A stretch of DNA of 7,756 nucleotides from Candidatus Geohydrothermomicrobium daggyaiense (GTDB lineage: Bacteria; Actinomycetota; Geothermincolia; Fen-727; JACVIW01): the NCBI GenBank assembly GCA_015711695.1, contig MU158451.1, positions 7,334 through 15,089 of the forward strand, read 5' to 3'. The notes under the pieces were generated by a model, which saw only the letters and a program-made list of their open reading frames with translations, was not told the DNA's origin and made no database searches. The stretch's first letter is position 1, and each line of letters starts with the position of its first letter. Positions 1-6,700 of this stretch are shown here, in pieces. The translations under genes and the position numbers were made by a program.

Positions 1-1
1 T

Positions 2-241
2 TTGCCAATGATGGGAAATAAGAAATTCACACCACGGGGAGGGCAAGCAAATTACAATTTGGATATCGAATTCCGTAATTGTGTAGCTGATGCTCCCAGT
101 TTCTACTCCCCCAGTATTCATTTACTCGAACCAGAGGATCGAATCTACGTGAAGAAAAAGCGCATTCCTGATTTACACTTTTTCAATCCCGATATATTAT
201 TAAGCCACCAGCTTAACGCTTTGAACGATTGGACAAAATGA
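2..241 (+). CDS. Possible 3' end of a hypothetical gene, 5' truncated by the window
   Basis: The frame is open from the window edge to a TGA at 239-241. The readable part is about 79 residues, with internal ATG codons at 8 and 11. I do not recognise it. It is fairly polar, rich in Asn, Asp, Lys and aromatics, with no signal peptide, membrane segment or metal motif. It ends 35 bases before the TTG start of the DUF35 gene. The stretch is more AT-rich than the operon that follows, and a well-formed promoter (172-200) sits inside its last third, so this could be chance open frame in an intergenic region or a decayed gene. If real, it is the tail of a gene that starts outside the window. Confidence 0.3.
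   Translation: MPMMGNKKFTPRGGQANYNLDIEFRNCVADAPSFYSPSIHLLEPEDRIYVKKKRIPDLHFFNPDILLSHQLNALNDWTK
172..200 (+). promoter_or_regulatory. Predicted sigma70-type promoter of the DUF35/thiolase operon
   Basis: TTTACA at 172-177 (5 of 6 to the -35 consensus) is separated by exactly 17 bases from TATTAT at 195-200 (5 of 6 to the -10 consensus). Transcription would start near 207, giving a leader of about 70 bases before the TTG start at 277. It is the best promoter-like match I see upstream of the four-gene operon. It overlaps the end of the doubtful open frame at 2-241. Confidence 0.6.
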
Positions 242-262
242 AAAGGTAGGTCGTGTTTCTCT

Positions 263-271
263 GGGAGGTGA
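263..271 (+). promoter_or_regulatory. Shine-Dalgarno sequence that sets a TTG start
   Basis: GGGAGGTGA at 263-271 is a near-complete anti-16S match. It lies five bases before TTG at 277. A GTG at 253, in the same frame, has no comparable SD upstream of it. The ribosome should therefore start at TTG 277, giving 153 residues rather than 161. Confidence 0.75.
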
Positions 272-276
272 GGCTC

Positions 277-738
277 TTGAAAGCGGGAGAGAGAATTGTT
301 GCTCACGCGGTTGTTCCCCTTGATTTTACATACAACTATCGCGTGGGCCAGTATATCGAGCGGTATATTAAAGCGCTCGGTGAGAAAAAAATCATGGCAG
401 TCAAATGCCAGGATTGCGGGCGCGTTTTCGTTCCGCCAAGAAAAATCTGTGGCACCTGCAACCGCATTCTTGATGAATGGGTGGAAGTCGGACCCGAAGG
501 CACCATTGAAATTTTCACAATCGGACACGTAAAACTGAACAAAGGTCTCGTTGAAAAAATCGACAAGCCTTCAATCATCGCAATGGTTAAGCTGGATGGT
601 GCCTCATCGCTTCTTCCATGCGTTATCAACGGGCTTGACCCGGAGAAAGTGAAAAAAGGCCTTCGGGTAAAGGCGGTATTCAAAGAACCCCCGGAGGACA
701 GTCTTTTCGATCTTGACCATTTTGAGCCGGTTGGCTAG
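277..738 (+). CDS. DUF35 OB-fold protein with rubredoxin-like zinc ribbon (thiolase partner, copy 1)
   Basis: A 153-residue protein with the standard DUF35 layout. An N-terminal helical segment (about 18-38, containing TYNYRV) is followed by a zinc ribbon with Cys44, Cys47, Cys58 and Cys61 (CX2C-X10-CX2C). An OB-fold beta domain (about 66-153) ends in DLDHFEP. The length is typical for the family. DUF35 proteins bind thiolase-fold enzymes, and the OB domain helps hold the acyl-CoA; known examples are the archaeal HMG-CoA synthase/thiolase complex, BbsA of toluene degradation and ChsH2 of steroid degradation. The protein should be cytoplasmic. Start TTG 277 is chosen for its SD. The next gene begins 11 bases downstream, so the two are almost certainly co-transcribed. 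It is a paralogue of the last gene of the operon, with the same cysteine spacing and the same tail. All zinc ligands are intact. The substrate is unknown. Confidence 0.9.
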   Translation: MKAGERIVAHAVVPLDFTYNYRVGQYIERYIKALGEKKIMAVKCQDCGRVFVPPRKICGTCNRILDEWVEVGPEGTIEIFTIGHVKLNKGLVEKIDKPSIIAMVKLDGASSLLPCVINGLDPEKVKKGLRVKAVFKEPPEDSLFDLDHFEPVG

Positions 739-749
739 GGGGTGATGAG

Positions 750-1907
750 ATGGAAAGGAAAGTAGCAGTTGTCGGCTACGCAATGACCAGGCAAGCATCG
801 GACATCGGCGTTCCCCGCCCCATCATGCTTTTCGAGCTGGTCAAAGGCCTTTTTGATCAAATGGGGATTACAAGGGATGACATCGACACCTTTGTTCTCT
901 GCTCCAATGATTTTCAGTGCGGCAGGACGATATCCAATGTATTCGAGGACACTCCCGTTGGAGCTTATATGAAAGATGAGACAAAAGTCGAGGCGGATGG
1001 AGTGATGGCAGTCATGTACGGCGCGATACGAATCATGTCTGGCCTTTACGATACCGCACTCGTCGTTGGCAACAGTCTCGGTGGTTCCGAGTTCAGGCCC
1101 TACCTCATAATGGATTACCAGCTTCACCCGGCATATGACAGGCAGCTCGGGATTCTTAATGAGCCAGTTACGGCGGCTCTCCAGGCGAAAGCTTACATGG
1201 AAAAATACAAGATAACCGAAGATCACCTTAATAAGATTGCCGCGCGACTTTTGAGAAACGCCGCGAAAAATCCTTTCGCTCTCCGCGGTAAAGAAGACGC
1301 AACACCGGAGTATATCGCATCTTCAGAATACCTGTATGAACCACTTCGCGAACTGCATTGTTATCCGTTTACTGACGGCGCCTGCGCCGTTGTGCTCGCA
1401 TCCGATAAGAGAGCAAAAGCACTAACAGATAAGCCTGTCTGGATCAAGGGTTTTGGTGACTCAATCGAGGGATATTTCCTCGGGGATCGAGATCTTTCCT
1501 GGTCAAGGTCCGCAAAAGTAGCCGCTGATCGAGCCTACAGGATGGCGGGAATCTCAAATCCGGCGAAGGAAATTGACGTTGCTGAAATCAGTATCAAGTT
1601 TGCAAGCCAGGAACCAATTATCTGCGAGGCGCTGGGGCTTTTCCCCGAAGGAAGCGGCGCGGAAGTCGCGGACAGAGGACTTGCCGAGATTGGGGGAGAG
1701 ATGCCCGTGTGTCCATCTGGAGGGGGACTCGGGGCTTATCCCTTCAGCGCCATGGGACTCATAAGAGTTGCGGAATGCGCAAAACAGATCAATGGGGAAG
1801 CCGGAGATATTCAGGTCAAAGACGTGAAAACCGCTGTTGCCCACGGGCAGGATGGCTTTTGCGCCCAGCACAACGCGGTTATGGTGCTCAGCTCGGAGGA
1901 GGGATGA
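750..1907 (+). CDS. Thiolase-fold protein (SCP2-thiolase-like) with a strongly degenerate active site
   Basis: A 385-residue protein of the thiolase superfamily, SCP2/lipid-transfer-like branch. The N-terminal half starts RKVAVVGYAMT, and fold landmarks include SGLYDTALVVG (97-107), RNAAKNPFALRG (169-180), DGACAVVLAS (209-218) and PSGGGLG (322-328). By hand alignment the usual catalytic groups are gone. The nucleophilic Cys position falls on Gly84 (VEADG, 80-84), the SCP2 His-Asp motif is replaced by EISIKF (279-284), and the GHP histidine is replaced by Tyr330. It shares AGI..PAKEID with the next protein, so the pair probably arose by duplication. The SD GGGGGTGA overlaps the stop codon of the preceding DUF35 gene, and ATG 750 follows closely. 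A structural or regulatory subunit is the simplest reading; an unrecognised catalytic arrangement is the alternative. The thiolase fold is secure, the reaction is not. Confidence 0.88.
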   Translation: MERKVAVVGYAMTRQASDIGVPRPIMLFELVKGLFDQMGITRDDIDTFVLCSNDFQCGRTISNVFEDTPVGAYMKDETKVEADGVMAVMYGAIRIMSGLYDTALVVGNSLGGSEFRPYLIMDYQLHPAYDRQLGILNEPVTAALQAKAYMEKYKITEDHLNKIAARLLRNAAKNPFALRGKEDATPEYIASSEYLYEPLRELHCYPFTDGACAVVLASDKRAKALTDKPVWIKGFGDSIEGYFLGDRDLSWSRSAKVAADRAYRMAGISNPAKEIDVAEISIKFASQEPIICEALGLFPEGSGAEVADRGLAEIGGEMPVCPSGGGLGAYPFSAMGLIRVAECAKQINGEAGDIQVKDVKTAVAHGQDGFCAQHNAVMVLSSEEG

Positions 1908-1910
1908 TAC

Positions 1911-3143
1911 ATGAGAAACGTGGGAATCATAGGTGTTGGCTACACACCTGTCTTTGTCAGCAAAAGAAAAGATGTTAACCTCGCCGAGATGGTGAGTGAA
2001 AGCGTTGAAGCGGTGTTCAGAAACACTGGCCTTTCCCCCGATGACATTGACGCCATCACATTCGGAAACATGCAGACATTCGAGGGAGTCAACTTACCCC
2101 ACCTTCTGATGAGCGAGCATATAAGGGCAGTAGATAAACCAATTATTCGAATCGCAACAGGCGGTACTACTGGAATGTCAACGCTTCAGGCCGCTTATTA
2201 TTACGTGGCAAGTGGAATTTATGATGTCGTACTGGCGGTTTCCTGGGAAAAGCAATCAGAGGGGGATTCGCAAGTTGGACTCGCAGGAATAGTCATGCCA
2301 GAAGCAATGGTTATGGTTCAGCATGGAATGGACCTTCTCGGTGGAAGAGGTATGGGTGGCATGGGCGGAGGCTCAACGGGAGCAGCAGCTTACCAGGCAA
2401 TGAGCTATCTGCATCACTCGGGCGCGGACCCTGAGCACATCGACAAAATGGCAGCACTTGAAAGAAGCAATGCCGCTCTTAACCCTTATGCTCATTTGCG
2501 AAAGAAAACCACAGTTGAAGATGTCCAGGCAACACCATTCATTTCCTGGCCCCTTCGCTACGGACACACCTGCCCCACTTCAGATGGAGCAACTGCGTGC
2601 ATCGTCGCCTCCGAAGAGAAGGCAGCAAAACTTGCGGACAAAGTCGCCTGGATAATAGGTGTGGGGTGCTGCACTTCAGACCCCTCCACAGCGAATTTCA
2701 TAGAGGGACAGATGACAGACCCTGCAGATCAGACCGTGTGCAAAATAGCGGCAAAGAAAGCTTATGAAATGGCTGGTATTGAAGACCCGGCAAAGGAAAT
2801 TGATCTGGCTGAACTTTACGACGGATTTGCCCACCAGTCACTCATGTGGCTTGAGAAACTCGGGCTATGCAAGGAAGGCGAAGCCCACAAACTGCTCGAC
2901 AGGGGCGTACTCAATATCGACGGGGATCTTCCCACAAACCCGAGTGGCGGTGTGTTCTCCACAAACGCAATCGGCTCTTCGGCGATGAACAGGGCCACAG
3001 AATGCGCTCTGCAGATAATGAGAAAGATCGAAGGAGAACACCAGGTTCCAAAAACGGTCAAAAAAGCGCTTGCGCACGGCTGGGGCGGTTTGTTTCAGTA
3101 CGTCACTGTGATGATATTATCAGATACCCCGAGAAAAATTTAG
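1911..3143 (+). CDS. Thiolase-fold protein (SCP2-thiolase/Ltp2-like), likely catalytic chain of an acyl-CoA C-C bond enzyme
   Basis: A 410-residue thiolase superfamily protein. The N-terminal RNVGIIGVGYTPV, SGIYDVVLAV (101-110), NAALNPYAHLR (187-197), SDGATACIVAS (224-234) and NPSGG (343-347) place it in the SCP2-thiolase-like group. By eye, the nucleophile position reads Gly85 in IATGGTTG, not Cys. The His-Asp motif reads ELYDGF (301-306), keeping Asp304 with Tyr303 in place of His. The GHP histidine aligns with Asn352. A Tyr-Asp here and no Cys recall Ltp2-type aldolases, which cleave beta-hydroxyacyl-CoA side chains with a DUF35 partner. A Gly/Met-rich segment lies at 144-154. GGAGGAGGG (1895-1903) is the SD, and the start lies three bases after the previous stop, so translation is probably coupled. 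Classical Claisen thiolysis is unlikely if the alignment holds; retro-aldol cleavage or another decarbonylation-free C-C step is an inference. Confidence 0.88.
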   Translation: MRNVGIIGVGYTPVFVSKRKDVNLAEMVSESVEAVFRNTGLSPDDIDAITFGNMQTFEGVNLPHLLMSEHIRAVDKPIIRIATGGTTGMSTLQAAYYYVASGIYDVVLAVSWEKQSEGDSQVGLAGIVMPEAMVMVQHGMDLLGGRGMGGMGGGSTGAAAYQAMSYLHHSGADPEHIDKMAALERSNAALNPYAHLRKKTTVEDVQATPFISWPLRYGHTCPTSDGATACIVASEEKAAKLADKVAWIIGVGCCTSDPSTANFIEGQMTDPADQTVCKIAAKKAYEMAGIEDPAKEIDLAELYDGFAHQSLMWLEKLGLCKEGEAHKLLDRGVLNIDGDLPTNPSGGVFSTNAIGSSAMNRATECALQIMRKIEGEHQVPKTVKKALAHGWGGLFQYVTVMILSDTPRKI

Positions 3144-3149
3144 AAAAAG

Positions 3150-3160
3150 GGAGGTGATCC
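3150..3160 (+). promoter_or_regulatory. Very strong Shine-Dalgarno sequence before the second DUF35 gene
   Basis: GGAGGTGATCC matches the complement of the usual bacterial 16S 3' end over eleven consecutive bases. The GGAGG core ends nine bases before ATG 3164, which fixes the start. It is the longest SD match in the operon and may raise translation of the last gene. Confidence 0.8.
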
Positions 3161-3163
3161 GTA

Positions 3164-3622
3164 ATGGCTTTTCAAATGGGCGAAGAGACCAGACAAGTTC
3201 AGGCAACATGGGATGTAACCACTTACAACTATAAAGTGGACGGAAGAGGAATCAAACTGCTTGCCGACGGCATGAAAGATAAGAAGATACTGGGGATTCG
3301 CTGCCATAACTGCGGAACGGTATATGTCCCGGGGCCACCTTTTTGTCGGAAATGTTATATCCCTATTGATGAAATTGCCGAAGTAAAGGATTCTGGAGAA
3401 GTTGTGAGCTTCGCGGTTGAAATGGCTGACGTAAGGGGAAATCCTTTAGACGAAGTGAGGGTTTCCGGCATGATAAAGCTCGATGGTTCGGATACGTTTA
3501 TCAACGGAAGAATCCAGGTCGATGACTGGCATGATGTCCATATCGGCATGAGGGTAAAAGCAGTGTGGGTCCCTGAACCACAGGGCAATCTTTCCGACAT
3601 TGACCATTTCGAACCAATTTAG
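3164..3622 (+). CDS. DUF35 OB-fold protein with zinc ribbon (thiolase partner, copy 2)
   Basis: A 152-residue DUF35 protein. Its N-terminal segment contains TTYNYKV (19-25) and a helix to about residue 40. The zinc ribbon has Cys47, Cys50, Cys61 and Cys64 (CX2C-X10-CX2C, the same spacing as copy 1). The OB-fold domain follows from about 68 and ends in DIDHFEPI. The tail and the TYNYxV element are shared with the first DUF35 gene, but the rest has diverged, with ribbon and OB loops carrying different charges. Each copy may therefore serve a different thiolase-like chain. It starts 20 bases after the thiolase stop, with an exceptionally good SD, and is the last gene before the hairpin terminator. 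It should be cytoplasmic. The family role in acyl-CoA binding is known; the pairing with a particular thiolase chain is inferred from gene order only. Confidence 0.9.
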   Translation: MAFQMGEETRQVQATWDVTTYNYKVDGRGIKLLADGMKDKKILGIRCHNCGTVYVPGPPFCRKCYIPIDEIAEVKDSGEVVSFAVEMADVRGNPLDEVRVSGMIKLDGSDTFINGRIQVDDWHDVHIGMRVKAVWVPEPQGNLSDIDHFEPI

Positions 3623-3647
3623 GTAGTTATCTTTTGAGAAGTCTGTT

Positions 3648-3682
3648 GAAACCGGGCAGCAGTCGTTCGCCTGCCCGGTTTC
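3648..3682 (+). terminator. Rho-independent-type terminator closing the operon
   Basis: GAAACCGGGCAG (3648-3659) and CTGCCCGGTTTC (3671-3682) form a perfect 12-bp stem with an 11-base loop. A pyrimidine-rich CTCTTTAT follows, and a second T-run lies at about 3697-3701. The T-tract is weak for an intrinsic terminator, but the stem is strong and sits 25 bases after the last stop codon. Confidence 0.78.
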
Positions 3683-3714
3683 CTCTTTATGAAATATTTT
3701 TCTGTAAGAGCTTC

Positions 3715-3725
3715 AGCAATTTGCT
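3715..3725. promoter_or_regulatory. Short palindrome in the promoter spacer, possible operator
   Basis: AGCAATTTGCT has two perfect 5-base arms around one central T. It lies just upstream of the extended -10 element, where a bound repressor would block RNA polymerase. It is short enough to arise by chance, and no second copy is seen in the window. Confidence 0.25.
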
Positions 3726-3728
3726 TTA

Positions 3729-3737
3729 TGCTATAAT
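3729..3737 (+). promoter_or_regulatory. Extended -10 promoter for the secreted-protein gene
   Basis: TGCTATAAT at 3729-3737 is a perfect extended -10 element (TGn followed by TATAAT at 3732-3737). No good -35 hexamer stands 16-18 bases upstream, as is usual for extended -10 promoters. Transcription would start near 3744, about 45 bases before ATG 3789. It lies after the operon terminator, so the downstream gene is probably its own transcription unit. Confidence 0.6.
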
Positions 3738-3788
3738 TGGCGAACATTGCAGAAGCGGGGCGTATTTACTTGAATGGAAGTGATTAAC

Positions 3789-6700
3789 ATGAGCGCTCCA
3801 CACTTTTCCCCACGGCACTCCCTTCACCTTATCTTCTACGTCGTTGTTCTGGTTATTATGATTCCTTATTTCTCGAATTATCACGCACATGCCCGAAAGG
3901 ATGGCGTTTCTTATGACGCTGAGAAGTTTGACTTTTTTCCAGGGGATAGCTCTGAAGATACAGCTCAACTTCGTCCTTATTTTCGTCCCTATTATTCACC
4001 AGAAGTCGCAAAATCCTTTTCCCCGTCTCCTTACCCAGATGAGTTGAACACACCGGCGCTCATACCAGATGAGTACCTTCCCGATTCGCTGAAGACCAGG
4101 AGAAAACAATACGCAAGAACCGCGATACAACAAAAGCGCATCAGGAGTAGCGGCGACTGGACTCCGTTCAAAAAGGCTTTTTCCCTTTCATCAGACCCTG
4201 AAATCAATTACAATTATTACAATGTTTTCCCCTTATTAGACACTTCGGGCAATGGGCACTTATTATTCCGGAAATCTAGAATAACCGATATCTCCGTCGC
4301 TCCGGATCCACCGCACTTTATGGAGGTTTGGTCGAACTGCATCTATCACATACAGTACTCTGAAGGGGTATGGTCAAAACCGGTAAATCTTAGCGGGGTG
4401 ATCGGCAAACAGAGCTCGGAGATCCTGCTCCTGGATGTGGACCTCGACGATAACGTGCACGTAGTGTATTCAAAATGGACCTGGGGAAGGGACGCATCAA
4501 GTCCCCCTGGAAATCTGGGAGCGTATCAGCATGAAAATGAAAACATATACTACCGTTATCGCCCCAGAGGGGGAACATGGAGTTCGCCCATAAAGATAAC
4601 CGCGCACTCCGGTAGCTGGTCAATACCGGCAGCGAGTTTCATTCTCAAACAGGGCAAGATATATGGCGTGTGGCACACAGTTCTCAACAAAGAGACTTCC
4701 CCATCCTCTTTGAGGGCGCAAGTGGGATTCGCGGAAGGAATCTTCGGTGATTGGGGTCACAAAAAGACAATAAAGCAGTGGGACTATTCGCCTTCTCCAG
4801 GGAATAAATTGCTTTTCAACTGGCCCCTGATAGACGTGTCATCGCTCGGGGGAGAAATTGCTCTAACGTATGCGGTTCACACTTCAGCCATCGCGCCTGA
4901 ATTTGGCAAGGTCGATCTGTACGGTGCTGCCAGAAACAGGGATGGTAAGTGGTCAGGAGTGACAAAACTTATGTCCGGAGAAAATAACCAGTCCTACACT
5001 GCGTTTTTTCTTTATTACGGTCCGGCGTCAGAAACCGCAAAACTCCTGGCGATAAAGAACACTTTTCGGGTTGACGCATCTAAACCTCCTCATTCAAATG
5101 TTTATTTAATACGTCATACAAATCTGGGTTGGGATGATTCTCCCTCAAATATCACGCAAGCAACCGCTGGAGAGCATGGCAATTTGTCTGGATTAAAGGT
5201 AGATGAGTTCGGCAATTTTCACTTTCTATTTAAGCGCATCCGGTATGAGTGGGACGGCGCAAACTGGATATTCAAGGGCAGCGAACTTAGATACAGACGC
5301 GAATCCGGAAATGCGCTTATGAGTCAAAAGGTTATTCTCGATTACAGGGATAAAATGATGTTACCATCGGGCGCTTTCCGGCTTGACCACAAAGGACGCG
5401 CCCACGTGGCAATCGCCAAGTTTGACCTTGACCCGGTCACACACTCAACCGACAAGCATACAGTTTATTACTCAACCAATTCGGATTGCAGCCCCGGTGA
5501 AAATTTCAATAAACCCTTAAGATTGAAACGTGAGGATATGAACGTCACAGGAAAGCTATTTCTCAGTTGTTTGCCCGGAGGAAACATCCTGGTCTCCTGG
5601 GAGGAACAAAGATTTAACACTACAACAGGCGTGCCTGAGGTGGGAGTGATTCGCTCTCGCCTCCGCTCGGGCGGTAACTGGTCAGAGACTTTTAACGTCT
5701 CGAAGGTGCCAGAAACTTCCGATATCCTTCATATTGATTTGCACGCGACATTTTTTTCCTTGAACCAAAACAATCAGGGTGAGCAGCAGTGCGTTTTCGA
5801 GATAGGAAAATATAACGGCACCAGCGGAACATGGTATGAGTTGAAGAAATATTTCACTGAGACGATCAACGGGGCCTGGACCGTGCCGGTGCTTCTTTCC
5901 GAAACCGAAGTAGCGGCTCCATACCCGGAGTTAACTTCGGATAACAGCATGAGAATTTTCATATCTTTTAGGGGAACAGATCCCTCATCCGGAAAACAAG
6001 CCCTCTACTGTTCGATGCAGAAAAACCCTTCACCTCCCGGAACTACATACTACTTTGCAGAGGGAACAACCCGTGAAGGATTCGCCGAATGGATCTGTAT
6101 CCAGAACCCGGGGAATCTTTCAACAAAAGTAAAGCTTACTTATATGCTTGAAACCGGGGAAAACAAGAAACAAGATCTGACAGTGCCTGCTCACTCCCGG
6201 GCCACTGTTGACGTCTCGGCGGCAGTGGGTCCGGGACAGGATGTATCGACAAAGGTTCAGGCGGACAGACTTATAATCGCGGAGCGTCCAATGTACTTCG
6301 ATTACGGCGGTTGGACAGGCGGGCATGACGCAATTGGAGCACTTCGTCCGAGAAGGCTCTGGTATTTCGCGGAGGGGACAACCAGAAACGGTTTCTCGGA
6401 ATATCTAACTCTTCAAAACCCTTCAACCAATGATACTGATGTGGATATCAAATACATAATGTCTGACGGAAGCTCCACAACCGGACACTTAAGAGTCAGG
6501 GCAAGGAGCAGAGCCACAGTGGATGTAAAATCCGCGGTTGGAGCGGATAAGGACGTGTCAACCGTAGTTGAAAGCAAGAAAGAAGCGATCGTAGCTGAGC
6601 GCCCAATGTACTTTAACTATAACGGCTGGACTGGCGGGCATGACGCTTTTGGAAAAACTTCACTTTCGACGCGATGGTACTTCGCGGAAGGAACAACGCG

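Noticed and set aside
145..1226. Long reverse-strand open frames at 145-528, 336-683 and 735-1226
   Set aside because: They lie wholly or mostly opposite well-supported DUF35 and thiolase-like genes, show no recognisable domain, and have no operon context. They are by-products of the codon pattern of the real genes.
3672..3737. TTGCTT at 3721-3726 as a -35 element
   Set aside because: It lies only five bases before the TATAAT box, far from the 16-18 base spacing needed.
3774..3788. Upstream ATG at 3774 as start of the secreted protein
   Set aside because: No SD stands at the right distance before it, while the bases just after it form the SD for ATG 3789.
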